DNA of 64,000 nt, taken from contig NZ_APNG01000010.1 of assembly GCF_040361255.1 (NCBI RefSeq), positions 100,426 through 164,425 on the forward strand, read 5' to 3'. Each line of letters opens with the position of its first letter. The stretch's first letter is position 1. Below are positions 35,098-43,705 of the stretch, one piece after another. The position numbers and the translations under genes are program-made. The notes below the pieces were generated by a model. It was not told the DNA's origin. It saw only the letters and a list, made by a program, of their open reading frames with translations, and did no database searches. This DNA is from Salinisphaera sp040361255. Lineage in GTDB: Bacteria; Pseudomonadota; Gammaproteobacteria; Nevskiales; Salinisphaeraceae.

Positions 35098-35925
35098 ATG
35101 ACCAAAAGACAAAGTCGGCTGTTCTTTCTAATCAGCACAGCGTGTTTCTCGTTGATATTTCTCGCGCTGACACTGCATAGCCATACGCGATTCGGCGAAC
35201 TGACCAACGTCGACAAGATGGATGCGCAGGTCATCGCCGGCAAGGATGTATGGCACAGCAACAACTGTATCAACTGTCATACGCTGCTTGGCGAGGGCGC
35301 CTACTACGCGCCCGATTTGACAAAAATAACCCAGCAGCGCGGTCATGCGTATTTGGCCGCGTTTCTGGCAAATCCATCGAAGTTCTACTCGGAGCAGCGG
35401 CATCGTCGGATCATGCCGAACCCTGAGCTGAGTGATAAGGAAATCGACGACGTGATCGCGTTTCTGGATTGGGTTTCGGAGATCGACAACCAGGGATGGC
35501 CGCCGCGCCCGATTCTGGTTTCCGGTGCAACCTTTCCGGGTACGAACGGCACCCGGGTAACGGACGCCGATACGCCCTCGCAGGATATGCCCGAGGGGGC
35601 CGCTGCCGGTGAACAGCTGTTCAGTGAGCCCAACATCGGCTGTAGCGGCTGTCATTCGATTGCGCCCGGCGTGGATCTGGCTGGCCCGTCGCTGGCCGGT
35701 GTCGGTGAGCGCGCGCGTCAGACCGTGGTTGATGACGGTTATACCGGTAGCGCGGACACGGCTGCGGGCTATCTGCGCGAGTCGATTATCGCGCCCAGTG
35801 CCCATCTCGTTGGAGGGGATCGCTTTTCGGCGAACGGCACATCCTTCATGCCGACCAACTACGGCAAAGACCTTGATAGCGATCAGATCGATGCGCTGGT
35901 CGATTACCTCAGCACTCTGAAGTAG
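35098..35925 (+). CDS. norC: Nitric oxide reductase cytochrome c subunit NorC with extra C-terminal heme domain
   Basis: Residues 1-143 are a complete NorC: an N-terminal membrane anchor (about 8-26), heme site CINCH (57-61), the axial Met in RRIMPNP (Met106) and the characteristic VSEIDNQGWPPRPI. A linker (about 144-165) leads to a second cytochrome c domain with CSGCH (182-186), GPSLAGVG and an axial Met in TSFMPTNYG (Met251). Ordinary NorC is about 146-150 residues, so this 275-residue diheme form is unusual. NorC accepts electrons in the periplasm and passes them to NorB. ATG 35098 follows GGGAGG; the TTG at 35086 would start upstream of that site. Confidence 0.93.
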   Translation: MTKRQSRLFFLISTACFSLIFLALTLHSHTRFGELTNVDKMDAQVIAGKDVWHSNNCINCHTLLGEGAYYAPDLTKITQQRGHAYLAAFLANPSKFYSEQRHRRIMPNPELSDKEIDDVIAFLDWVSEIDNQGWPPRPILVSGATFPGTNGTRVTDADTPSQDMPEGAAAGEQLFSEPNIGCSGCHSIAPGVDLAGPSLAGVGERARQTVVDDGYTGSADTAAGYLRESIIAPSAHLVGGDRFSANGTSFMPTNYGKDLDSDQIDALVDYLSTLK

Positions 35926-35936
35926 GGAGAGATTTC

Positions 35937-37307
35937 ATGCGTTTTCGTTCTCAGCGCGTTGCGTACTGGTATTTCGCCGTTGCCCTTTGCCTGTTTGGGC
36001 TGCAACTGGTCATGGGGCTACTCATGGCAGCGAAGTATCTCGGCCCGGATCCGCTCATTGGCCTGATTCCGTTCGATGTCGCCAAGGCGATGCATACGAA
36101 CCTGCTTATCGTATGGGTCTTGGCCGGTTTCATGGGCGGCACATACTATGTGGTGGCCGAGGAGTCGCGTGCCGAGCTTTATAGTGAGCGTCTGGCCTAT
36201 ATACAGCTGATTGCCTGGACGCTCATGGGCGCGACGGCGATCGTGGGCTACATGCTGGGCTGGACCGCGGGTATCAAGATGCTCGAACAGCCCTATCCCC
36301 TGAAACTCGTGATCGTTGCGGTCATGCTGCTGTTCTTCTTCAACATTTTCATGACGATCCGCAAGGCGGGCCGCTGGACTCTGACCGAGGGGGTGTTGAT
36401 CGCGGGTCTTGTATTGGCGGCGTTGCTCTATCTGCCAGCGCTGTTGCCCTACGACAATTACACGGTCGAGACCTTCTATCGCTGGTGGACCATCCACCTG
36501 TGGGTCGAGGGCGTCTGGGAGATGATTCAGGGTTCGATGCTGGCGTTTCTGCTGGTGCGTCTATCCGGCGCGGATCGCGAAGTCATGGAGAAGTGGCTGT
36601 ACGTGATCGTGGGCCTTGTATTCATGGCGGGCATTCTCGGCACGGCCCACCATTATTACTGGACCGGCGTGCCGGGCTACTGGCTGCCGATCGGCGGCTT
36701 TTTCAGCGCGCTCGAGCCGGTCGCGCTCGTGGGCATGGCCATTTATGCCTATGCGGCCATGCGTCGCTCGGGCGCCGCGCACCCGAATACGCTGGCTGTA
36801 CACTGGACGATCGGCAGCGCAGTATTCACGTTGTTCGGCGCCGGTTTGCTGGGTCTGGCGCATACCTGGCCGTCGATCAATAAATGGACACACGGTACGT
36901 TGATCACCGCCATGCACGGGCACGCGGCGTTCTATGGTGCGTACGCGATGATCGTATTGGCGATGATCAGCTACACGCGGCCGTATCTGACCGAAAACAA
37001 TCCCGAAAGAGGACAGAGCCTCGGTTTCTGGGCGTTCTGGCTGCAGATCGCGGGCATGTTCGGCATGACGCTGTCGTTCGCTACCGCGGGCATCGGGCAG
37101 GTGTATCTGGAGCGTGTAATGGGCCTGGGCTATCTGGATACCCAGCTCAAGATACAGATTCATTTCGTTATGCTCGTGGCGACCAGTTCACTCTTTGCCA
37201 TCGGCGTCATACTCTATATCGTCGACTTCTTCCGCTTTGCGCCGACTCGTGTCCCCGCGCCGCATGACAGTGCCAATGCATCACGCCATGCGCCGGGTAC
37301 GGTATGA
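35937..37307 (+). CDS. norB: Nitric oxide reductase catalytic subunit NorB (cNOR)
   Basis: The 456-residue, 12-TM heme-copper-type oxidoreductase reduces 2 NO to N2O. The heme b ligands His53 and His329, heme b3 ligand His327 (MHGHAAFYG) and FeB ligands His187, His238 and His239 (GTAHHYYWTG) are present at spacings matching the Pseudomonas enzyme. The FeB-site glutamate in HLWVEGVWE (Glu191) and Glu260 are also present. There is no N-terminal quinol-oxidising extension, so it is the cytochrome c-dependent type, as expected next to norC. The gene begins 11 nt after norC, and its stop overlaps the norQ start in ATGA. Confidence 0.97.
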   Translation: MRFRSQRVAYWYFAVALCLFGLQLVMGLLMAAKYLGPDPLIGLIPFDVAKAMHTNLLIVWVLAGFMGGTYYVVAEESRAELYSERLAYIQLIAWTLMGATAIVGYMLGWTAGIKMLEQPYPLKLVIVAVMLLFFFNIFMTIRKAGRWTLTEGVLIAGLVLAALLYLPALLPYDNYTVETFYRWWTIHLWVEGVWEMIQGSMLAFLLVRLSGADREVMEKWLYVIVGLVFMAGILGTAHHYYWTGVPGYWLPIGGFFSALEPVALVGMAIYAYAAMRRSGAAHPNTLAVHWTIGSAVFTLFGAGLLGLAHTWPSINKWTHGTLITAMHGHAAFYGAYAMIVLAMISYTRPYLTENNPERGQSLGFWAFWLQIAGMFGMTLSFATAGIGQVYLERVMGLGYLDTQLKIQIHFVMLVATSSLFAIGVILYIVDFFRFAPTRVPAPHDSANASRHAPGTV

Positions 37308-38104
37308 GTCAGGCGATGGCTGCAGACACGCCCGCGCCGTACTACGCGGGTTCGGCTGAAGAGGTCGCGCTCTTCGAGCATTGCCATGCCCAGCAACTGG
37401 CGGTGATGCTCAAGGGGCCGACCGGATGCGGCAAAACGCGCTTTGTCGAGCATATGGCCTGGCGGTTGAATCGCCCGTTGATCACGGTCGCCTGCCACGA
37501 TGATCTGTCGGTAAGCGATCTGGTGGGGCGGTTTCTGGTACGTGGCGATACCACGGTCTGGCAGGACGGGCCGTTGACCCGGGCGGTGCGTGAAGGCGCG
37601 ATCTGTTATCTCGACGAAATCGTCGAGGCACGCCAGGACACGGTGGTCGTCATTCATTCGCTCACCGATCATCGGCGGCTGCTGCCGATCGACAAGACCG
37701 GTGAGACGTTGGTGGCGGCGCCGGGTTTTCAGCTGGTCGTGTCGTACAACCCCGGTTATCAGCACGCGCTCAAGGATTTCAAGCCCAGCACGCGGCAGCG
37801 CTTCGTCGCGCTTGAATTCGATTTTCCCGCGTTTGAACGAGAAACCGAAATCGTGGCGCATGAGGCCGAGGTGGCGCGGTCGACGGCGCATAGTCTTGTG
37901 GAGCTGGCCGGGCGCATGCGCCGGCTCGAGGATCGCGGCCTGGCCGAAGTACCCAGTACGCGGCTGCTCGTGGCTACAGCCCGCCTGATCGCGTGCGGAA
38001 TCGAGCCCCGAGCAGCTTGCCGCGTAGCGCTGATCGCGCCTCTGACCGACGATCCGGAAGTCGCCGGAGCGCTCGCCGACCTGGTCGACGTCGCGCTCGT
38101 TTAG
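37304..38104 (+). CDS. norQ: NorQ/CbbQ-family MoxR AAA+ ATPase
   Basis: The 266-residue AAA+ protein has Walker A GPTGCGKTRF, Walker B AICYLDEIVEAR and the sensor region FQLVVSYNPGYQ, which are typical of NorQ/NirQ/CbbQ. With NorD it forms a chaperone-like complex that inserts the FeB iron into NorB. GCGKT and the ENDs of the protein show no degeneration. ATG 37304 overlaps the norB stop by 4 nt, and norD follows after 15 nt, the standard norCBQD order. Confidence 0.93.
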   Translation: MSQAMAADTPAPYYAGSAEEVALFEHCHAQQLAVMLKGPTGCGKTRFVEHMAWRLNRPLITVACHDDLSVSDLVGRFLVRGDTTVWQDGPLTRAVREGAICYLDEIVEARQDTVVVIHSLTDHRRLLPIDKTGETLVAAPGFQLVVSYNPGYQHALKDFKPSTRQRFVALEFDFPAFERETEIVAHEAEVARSTAHSLVELAGRMRRLEDRGLAEVPSTRLLVATARLIACGIEPRAACRVALIAPLTDDPEVAGALADLVDVALV

Positions 38105-38119
38105 GCGGCGACCCGGGCC

Positions 38120-40099
38120 ATGGCAGAACCGGAAGGCGTACTCATCGACGCAGCGCAGTGGCTGGTCAACCGGCTGCGCCCGCTGCCTGGCCAGGCTGAT
38201 GTCCCGGCTGTTGAACTTCTCGCATCCCATCAGCGCCGTCTCGCGCTGTTGCTTGAAAGCCTGTTCGTGCCCGAGTTGCCGATACGCGTGGCGCAGCCGC
38301 CGTCGCCGCCGAGACTCATCGAGCGCGTCGTACGGCGTTTGCCGCGCGCCCATGTCGACACGCGCGCGTTGCCCGGCACGGATGGATGCGCGATCTATCT
38401 GCCGCCGCGGCTCAGTGGTTATGGCGCGCGCACGCAACGACTGTATCGGGTGATGGCGTTGCATCAGGCGATTCGAGCGCGTCGCCTCGGCGACTGGACC
38501 CTGCCACGCGCTACAGCCTTGCAGCACGACCTGTTCTGCCTCTACGAAGCCGCCGCCGCGGACCTGACACTGCGAACCACTCTGCCCGGCACGGTACGCG
38601 ATCTGGATTTGCTGCATGCCTGTGCCATGGAACAACGCCGTGGCCTGCGTTATCGGTCCGCGGTACAACAGCGGCTGGAGACATGGCGTTCGCAGGCGCA
38701 GGAGCGCAGGCAATGGGACGAGGCCGGCGCGAGTACGCACGCCTCGGATTCGTGGTCGCGTGCGCTCGACGACGCAGCACGACTGGATACCTCAGGTGCC
38801 GAATACAGTCCGCTGCCGCGCGATTGGTGGTGGGGCCGTGTGCTGCCTGCATCGAATGGGTCGACGCAACTTGGAGATCATGGCGCGTGCGCACCGGCAG
38901 GTACCGAGCGGGTGGCAACGCTCGAGCGAACACCGGAAATTCGTGGCCGCGAGGACGACGAAGACGATACGTCGCCCGGGCCATGGATGATTCAGACCGA
39001 CGATCCCCACGAGCACGCCGAAGATCCGCAAGGACTTCGCCGGCCCGCGGATAATGACGATGAAAGCGAACCCGAAGCACTTTCGGAATCCGTGGCTGAA
39101 TTGCCCCGCGCCCGCCAGGTGACAAGTCCCGATCCGGTACGTGAGATCCTGCTCGCCGACGAATCGGCGGCGCCGGTAAAAAAACCCGCTTCGGCACAGC
39201 GCCGTCGTAGCGGGGGCACGCCGTATCCGGAATGGGATTATCGCGCCGGTCGCTACCGTGAAAACGCCGCCATCGTACACAGCAAGGCCGTCGAGCTCGG
39301 GGATACGGAGTGGGCGACTGCGCTCATGCGCCGTCGTCGGGCGCTATTAGCCGATGTACGGCGCCAATTCCAGAAGCTGCGGGCGCAGCGGCAATGGCAA
39401 AGACGCCAGCCGGACGGCGAGCTCGTGGATATCGATGCCCTGGTCATGGCATACGCCGAGCGCCGTGCCGGCGCTACAGCGGACGACCATGTCTATCAGC
39501 GTTCAATCGCCGCGCGTAGAGATGTGGCGATCATGTTATTGGTGGATATCAGCGGCTCCACCGATGCGTGGGTCGATGCGCACTGGCGCATCATCGACGT
39601 CGAGAAAGAGGCGCTGCTCGTTGTTTCCGAGGCATTGAAGGCGCTCGGCGATGCCCACGCCATATACGTGTTCTCCGGCGAAACCGCCTCGCAGGTCTGT
39701 GTCGATCGCGTACGCGGTTTCGATGATCGCGAAAGCGAACCAGCACGGCGACGTATCGCGGCGCTGGCCCCGCAGCGCTTTACCCGTACGGGGCCTGCGA
39801 TCCGCCACGCAACAGCGCTGCTCGCGCGTCGCAAAGAGCGTAAACGTCTTCTGCTGGTCATCTCGGACGGCAAGCCCAACGATGCAGATGGTTACGAAGG
39901 CCGCTACGGCGTCGAAGATACCCGCCAGGCCGTGCGCGAGGCGCGCAGCGATGATATCCAGACCTTCTGCATCACTGTCGACCGTCAGGCGCCCGGCTAT
40001 ATGCCCGCGGTATTCGGTGTCGACGGCTACACCGTATTGCGCAATCCGGCGCACCTGGCATACCGGCTCGTACATGTTCTGCGCCGAATGCTCGAGTGA
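38120..40099 (+). CDS. norD: NorD, VWA-domain maturation factor for nitric oxide reductase
   Basis: The 659-residue protein has a helical N-terminal part, an acidic central segment of low complexity (about residues 270-345) and a C-terminal von Willebrand A domain with the MIDAS motif DISGST (about residue 480), followed by RKRLLLVISDGKPND. NorD partners the NorQ ATPase to activate cNOR. It closes the norCBQD operon; nirK follows after 123 bp with its own promoter. The acidic linker may cause alternative starts downstream in other frames, but the main frame is continuous and complete. Confidence 0.92.
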   Translation: MAEPEGVLIDAAQWLVNRLRPLPGQADVPAVELLASHQRRLALLLESLFVPELPIRVAQPPSPPRLIERVVRRLPRAHVDTRALPGTDGCAIYLPPRLSGYGARTQRLYRVMALHQAIRARRLGDWTLPRATALQHDLFCLYEAAAADLTLRTTLPGTVRDLDLLHACAMEQRRGLRYRSAVQQRLETWRSQAQERRQWDEAGASTHASDSWSRALDDAARLDTSGAEYSPLPRDWWWGRVLPASNGSTQLGDHGACAPAGTERVATLERTPEIRGREDDEDDTSPGPWMIQTDDPHEHAEDPQGLRRPADNDDESEPEALSESVAELPRARQVTSPDPVREILLADESAAPVKKPASAQRRRSGGTPYPEWDYRAGRYRENAAIVHSKAVELGDTEWATALMRRRRALLADVRRQFQKLRAQRQWQRRQPDGELVDIDALVMAYAERRAGATADDHVYQRSIAARRDVAIMLLVDISGSTDAWVDAHWRIIDVEKEALLVVSEALKALGDAHAIYVFSGETASQVCVDRVRGFDDRESEPARRRIAALAPQRFTRTGPAIRHATALLARRKERKRLLLVISDGKPNDADGYEGRYGVEDTRQAVREARSDDIQTFCITVDRQAPGYMPAVFGVDGYTVLRNPAHLAYRLVHVLRRMLE

Positions 40100-40144
40100 C
40101 CGAAAGCGCAGGTTACAACCGTTACCGGAAAGTTCGGTTCGGTC

Positions 40145-40158
40145 TTGATCGATATCAA
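40145..40158 (+). promoter_or_regulatory. FNR/DNR-type box for nirK
   Basis: TTGATCGATATCAA is a perfect palindromic TTGAT-N4-ATCAA site. The -10-like TATCCT (40181-40186) begins 29.5 bp from the box centre, predicting a transcript start near 40193 and a short leader before the nirK ATG at 40223. Confidence 0.88.
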
Positions 40159-40222
40159 AGCTCGCTTGCCTTGCGCTACCTATCCTCGCGTTATCGATAA
40201 CGGGTAGCCAGGGAGAGCTCCT

Positions 40223-41596
40223 ATGAAAATGAGGCGTTGGATCAGTGTATTGGGGGTGTTGCTGCTAGGGGGCTTCATGTCCGTAGCGACGGCATCACAA
40301 ACGAATATCGCCGATGGCGTTGGATTGAAGCCGGATGTCTCGATCACCCTGAAGACGGGCATCGGCGAAGAGGGTATGTACTTTCAGGGCGTGGGCGGCA
40401 AGATCGATGGCCGTATCAATCCGCAGATCAAGGTACCGGAAGGCGCGGTCGTACAGCTGACGCTGATAAATGGCGACGGAGCGATGCACGATGTCGCCAT
40501 TCCCGAGCTGAATGTGAAGTCGGATCAAGTGGTGGGCCGGGATTCGAGTTCGGTATTCGTATTCCGTGCCAGTGAAGTGGGCGAATTCGCCTACTTCTGC
40601 ACCATCCCCGGCCATCGCGCGGCTGGCATGGAAGGCAAGCTGATCATCGGCGACAGCCAAGCCAGTGATGAAACCGGCACGGTCGACGATATCAGCCGCG
40701 ACCCGGCCGATGTGCCCGACCCGATCGGCGAACGCGGTCCCAAGACCGTGAGCGTCGAGATGCAGACGGTGGAAAAGCAGGCGCGGCTTGCGGACGGCAC
40801 GAGCTACCGTTACTGGACATTCGACGGTCAGGTGCCCGGCCCGCTGCTGCGTGTGCGAGAGGGCGATACCGTCGACCTGACGCTCAGCAACGCCAAGGAC
40901 AGCACGATGATCCATTCGGTGGATTTTCACGCGGTCACGGGCCCGGGTGGTGGCGCGACCGTACTTCAGGTACCGCCGGGCGCCGAGAAAAGTCTGTCGT
41001 TCAAGGCCATCAAACCCGGTCTGTATGTTTACCACTGTGCGACGCCGATGGTGGCGCATCACATTGCTAACGGGATGTACGGCATGATTCTGGTCGAACC
41101 GGAAGGCGGGCTGCCGCCAGTCGACCACGAGTTCTATGTGATGCAGGGCGAGATCTACACCACGCAGGCTTATGGCCAGCATGGCGAGCTATCGTTCGAT
41201 GTGCGCAAGTTGCTTGATGAAAAACCGGAATACTATGTATTCAACGGTGCCGTCGGCGCCCTGACCGATCAGCACCCGCTGACCGCGAAGGTCGGTGAAA
41301 CCGTGCGCATCTACTTCGGTGTCGGCGGTCCGAATGCGACATCCTCATTCCACGTCATTGGTGAGATGTTCGACAAGGCCTATGCATGGGGTGGCACGAC
41401 CAGTGCACCGGCTGAGCATGTTCAGACCATCAGCGTACCGCCGGGCGGTGCCACGATCGTCGACTTCGAACTGGAAGTGCCTGGCAAGTATGTGCTTGTC
41501 GACCATGCGCTGAGCCGCATGGAGCGAGGACTGGCTGGCTTTCTGAAAGTCGAAGGCGAGGACGTACCGGAAATCTACAATCCGGGCGGTGGTTGA
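40223..41596 (+). CDS. nirK: Copper nitrite reductase with fused N-terminal cupredoxin domain
   Basis: A signal peptide (about 1-25) is followed by three cupredoxin domains. Domain 1 (about 40-145) has its own complete type 1 copper set: His89, Cys126, His131 and Met136 (FCTIPGHRAAGM). Domains 2 and 3 are the NirK core: type 1 ligands His231, Cys272, His280, Met285; type 2 ligands His236, His271, His428; catalytic Asp234 and second-sphere His377. CATPMVAHHIANGM marks the class II (AniA-like) group. Periplasmic NirK reduces nitrite to NO. The N-terminal domain probably acts as a tethered electron donor, as in a few described fused NirKs. At 457 residues it is about 100 longer than standard NirK. 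Confidence 0.95.
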   Translation: MKMRRWISVLGVLLLGGFMSVATASQTNIADGVGLKPDVSITLKTGIGEEGMYFQGVGGKIDGRINPQIKVPEGAVVQLTLINGDGAMHDVAIPELNVKSDQVVGRDSSSVFVFRASEVGEFAYFCTIPGHRAAGMEGKLIIGDSQASDETGTVDDISRDPADVPDPIGERGPKTVSVEMQTVEKQARLADGTSYRYWTFDGQVPGPLLRVREGDTVDLTLSNAKDSTMIHSVDFHAVTGPGGGATVLQVPPGAEKSLSFKAIKPGLYVYHCATPMVAHHIANGMYGMILVEPEGGLPPVDHEFYVMQGEIYTTQAYGQHGELSFDVRKLLDEKPEYYVFNGAVGALTDQHPLTAKVGETVRIYFGVGGPNATSSFHVIGEMFDKAYAWGGTTSAPAEHVQTISVPPGGATIVDFELEVPGKYVLVDHALSRMERGLAGFLKVEGEDVPEIYNPGGG

Positions 41597-41620
41597 GCAC
41601 ACGTTTGCTCCAAGCAACAA

Positions 41621-41650
41621 AGCCGGCGCTTATCGCGCCGGCTTTTTTTT
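41621..41650 (+). terminator. Rho-independent terminator after nirK
   Basis: AGCCGGCGC, loop TTAT and GCGCCGGCT form a perfect stem followed by eight T residues, 24 bp after the nirK stop. It separates nirK from the convergent DUF3565 gene. Confidence 0.92.
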
Positions 41651-41665
41651 CGTTACAAGGCGCGT

Positions 41666-42133
41666 TCAGATCAGTCGGTACGAGCGAATATGCCCGCGTA
41701 CCGCCACGAGCGCTTGTAGACGGAACGCCAGCGCCGGTGGTATGGCGGTGTTTGCCCCCGGGCCGAGCGATTGTTCGACGCCCAGGGTCGGGATATGAAG
41801 CAATGCGGAGCCAGCCTCGATCTCGATTTCTTGCCAGTAGCCGTGTGGCGCGCCGTTATAGGGCAGTATGCCGTTGTGGGCGTCGTCCGGTGCGAGCGCG
41901 AACTCGTGGTCCGGCGGGCAATGTTCGAGTATCCGAGCGGGCCATTCCAGACGGTCGCAGCGCAGGCAATCGAACGATCGACCCAACCAGGAGGCGCGCC
42001 CGGCCGCGTGTACGACCCAGGGCCGGTTTATGAACGGCGGGCGGTGACGAACGTGTCGGTTATGGCCACAGGCCAGCCGCGCAGCCCAGTCGCCTTCATC
42101 GTCGCGGCCAAAACCGAGAATATTGCGCTGCAT
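41666..42133 (-). CDS. DUF3565-domain protein with C-terminal cupin-like region
   Basis: The first 60 residues (MQRNILGFGRDDEGDWAARL, then CGHNRHVRHRPPF, and CLRCD) match the DUF3565 pattern, with one Cys-Gly-His and a Cys-x-x-Cys that could bind a metal. The remaining 90 residues (ILPYNGAPHGYWQEIEIEAG, PPALAFRLQALVAVRGHIRSY) look like a small beta-rich domain. I know no function. ATG 42133 is chosen over the in-frame ATG 42163 because GGAG precedes it and the longer version would start inside the azurin terminator. The protein is then 155 residues. It lies between nirK and azurin. Confidence 0.75.
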   Translation of the reverse strand: MQRNILGFGRDDEGDWAARLACGHNRHVRHRPPFINRPWVVHAAGRASWLGRSFDCLRCDRLEWPARILEHCPPDHEFALAPDDAHNGILPYNGAPHGYWQEIEIEAGSALLHIPTLGVEQSLGPGANTAIPPALAFRLQALVAVRGHIRSYRLI

Positions 42134-42144
42134 TCGATCTCCAT

Positions 42145-42176
42145 AAAAAAGGCCACGCGACAACCGCCGCGTGGCC
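42145..42176 (-). terminator. Rho-independent terminator after azurin
   Basis: On the minus strand GGCCACGCG, an 8-base loop and CGCGTGGCC form a 9-bp stem followed by six T residues (42150-42145). It lies 24 bp after the azurin stop and just before the DUF3565 start. Confidence 0.9.
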
Positions 42177-42199
42177 CCAATGCGATGATCGCAGCTCGC

Positions 42200-42661
42200 T
42201 TACTTGACGATCAGCTTGCCGTGCATCATCGAGCTGTGGCCCGGGAAGGTGCAGTAGTAGCTGTAGTCGCCACCGGCTTCAAGATCCGCGGTCTTGAAGG
42301 TCACGCTCGAGCTCTCACCGCCGCCGATCAGATCGGTATGGGCGATGATCTTGTCGTCGTCGGGCAGATATTCGTTGTCCAGGCCGGCCTGCATGCCTTC
42401 GGATGTGATGGCCTGCTTGTCGGCTTCCTTGGACAGCACCCAGTTGTGACCCATCTGGGCCACGGGCATCTTGCCGGTATGCTCAAGGGTGAGGGTGACT
42501 TCGTCGCAGTCGGCGGGGACCACGAGTTCGGATTTGTTGAACTGCATCTGGTCGTTACCGCTGATCGACAGCTCGCAGCTATCGGCAGCAGCCGCCGGGC
42601 CGGCCATGAATACGGCACCGACCGCGGTCAGCGCGCTTGCAGCCAGAAGTTTCTTCATCAT
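42200..42661 (-). CDS. azu: Azurin, periplasmic blue copper electron carrier
   Basis: A signal peptide (KKLLAASALTAVGAVFMAGPAAAA) precedes a mature domain of about 127 residues. The type 1 copper ligands are His72 (with Gly71 carbonyl), Cys137, His142 and Met146 in YYCTFPGHSSMMHG. Cys29 and Cys52 form the conserved disulfide. Azurin carries electrons from the bc1 complex or cytochromes to periplasmic reductases. Its position between nirK and the cco cluster suggests service to NirK, and perhaps NorC or the oxidase. Translation may begin at either of two adjacent ATG codons (42661 or 42658). No FNR box is seen directly upstream. Confidence 0.96.
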   Translation of the reverse strand: MMKKLLAASALTAVGAVFMAGPAAAADSCELSISGNDQMQFNKSELVVPADCDEVTLTLEHTGKMPVAQMGHNWVLSKEADKQAITSEGMQAGLDNEYLPDDDKIIAHTDLIGGGESSSVTFKTADLEAGGDYSYYCTFPGHSSMMHGKLIVK

Positions 42662-42698
42662 TGTCGTTTCCTTTTACAGGTTGGGGAACGGGTTGTGC

Positions 42699-42716
42699 CG
42701 GCGCGAATACGCGCCG
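42699..42716 (-). other. GC-rich hairpin between cco cluster and azurin
   Basis: CGGCGCG, loop AATA and CGCGCCG form a 7-bp stem in the 64-bp gap between the end of the safE gene and azurin. There is no T-run, so it may act as an mRNA-stabilising or processing structure rather than a terminator; azurin could be co-transcribed with the cco genes. Confidence 0.45.
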
Positions 42717-42725
42717 AACGTAGGC

Positions 42726-43460
42726 TTAGAGTATGGTTCCGTCCGGCCCGCACAGGCCGAACATGTTGAGATATCCCCCTTCGGGGGCGTGATGCATTAG
42801 CCAGGGCATGAGGGCGGTTAGCAAACCGAGCAGAACAACGAATGCACCGCCAGCACGTCGGAACGTTGGCCGACGCGTAAGCCGTTGCAGGCGCGAGGCC
42901 GCCGTGCCGGTGGCAATGAGGGCCGGTGCCGTGCCCAGCCCGAAGGCCAGCATCAGCCCCGCGCCTTGCAGGCTGCCGCCGCTGAAGGTGGCGGCCACGA
43001 GAATCGAATAGACGAGTCCGCAGGGTAGCCAGCCCCACAGGCCGCCCAGCAGCAAGGCCGGTAGTGCGCCCCGCCGGCCGATCAAGGAGCGGGCGGCTGG
43101 TGAAATGCGATGCCACAGGCGGAAGCCGAGATTCTCGATCGGCCGCAGCAAGCGCCAGTTCAACGCGATCTGGAGACCGATCGCGACAAGCATCGCGCCG
43201 GCTACGGCTCGCAGAATCACGATCAACAGCTGGGGATCGAGCAGCTGGCCGAGGCCGACGCCAAGGCCACCGGCCAGCGCGCCGGCAATCGCATAGCTCG
43301 TGATACGGCCGGTGTTGTAGAGCAACGCCGATACGATGGGACGACGTCGGCTTTGTGCGCCGAAGGTGATCGCGATGCCGCCGCACATGGCTATACAGTG
43401 CGAACTACCGACCAGGCCGGCAATCAGGGCGGCCGCGAACGTCAGTCCGTCTGCGTTCAC
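42726..43460 (-). CDS. SafE/TauE-like (UreH-type) membrane protein at the end of the cco cluster
   Basis: The 244-residue protein has six or seven membrane segments and the motif LVGSSHCIAMCGGIAI near the N-terminus, with a repeat-like second half (ALLLGGLWGWLPCGLVYSIL). The Cys/His residues in SSHCxxMCGG and LPCG fit metal handling. Members of this family are often found next to ccoS and are thought to help copper supply for cbb3 oxidase, a role similar to that of CcoA-like transport. It overlaps ccoS by 4 nt. The function here is inferred from context. Confidence 0.85.
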   Translation of the reverse strand: MNADGLTFAAALIAGLVGSSHCIAMCGGIAITFGAQSRRRPIVSALLYNTGRITSYAIAGALAGGLGVGLGQLLDPQLLIVILRAVAGAMLVAIGLQIALNWRLLRPIENLGFRLWHRISPAARSLIGRRGALPALLLGGLWGWLPCGLVYSILVAATFSGGSLQGAGLMLAFGLGTAPALIATGTAASRLQRLTRRPTFRRAGGAFVVLLGLLTALMPWLMHHAPEGGYLNMFGLCGPDGTIL

Positions 43461-43705
43461 GGGGGTGGCTCCGCCGAGTGTCGGTCCTCGTTCTGTTCCC
43501 GCGCGTCGTCGGCATCAGCGCGGGCATTCGGGGGACGCTTGTGCTCTTCGGGCGCGTGAGGCCAGTCGTCGTCATCGAGCAGAATGCGATACGCGGGACT
43601 ATCCATATCGTCGAATTGGCCGTCGCCCACCGCCCAGAAAAAAGCCCAGACGGCAACGCCGACCAGCAGCAACGTCAATGGCAACAGCACGAGTACGATG
43701 GTCAT
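43457..43705 (-). CDS. ccoS: cbb3 oxidase maturation protein CcoS
   Basis: This 82-residue protein has a single N-terminal membrane helix (IVLVLLPLTLLLVGVAVWAFFWAV) followed by GDGQFDDMDSPAYRILLDDD, the standard CcoS pattern. CcoS is needed for cofactor insertion into the catalytic subunit. The tail of about 35 residues is highly charged and probably disordered, longer than in most CcoS proteins. It overlaps ccoI and the safE-like gene by 4 nt on each side. Confidence 0.92.
   Translation of the reverse strand: MTIVLVLLPLTLLLVGVAVWAFFWAVGDGQFDDMDSPAYRILLDDDDWPHAPEEHKRPPNARADADDAREQNEDRHSAEPPP

Noticed and set aside
42662..42725. FNR box directly upstream of azurin
   Set aside because: No TTGAT-N4-ATCAA-like sequence is present; only a GC-rich hairpin is seen, so azurin is either read through from cco or controlled differently.
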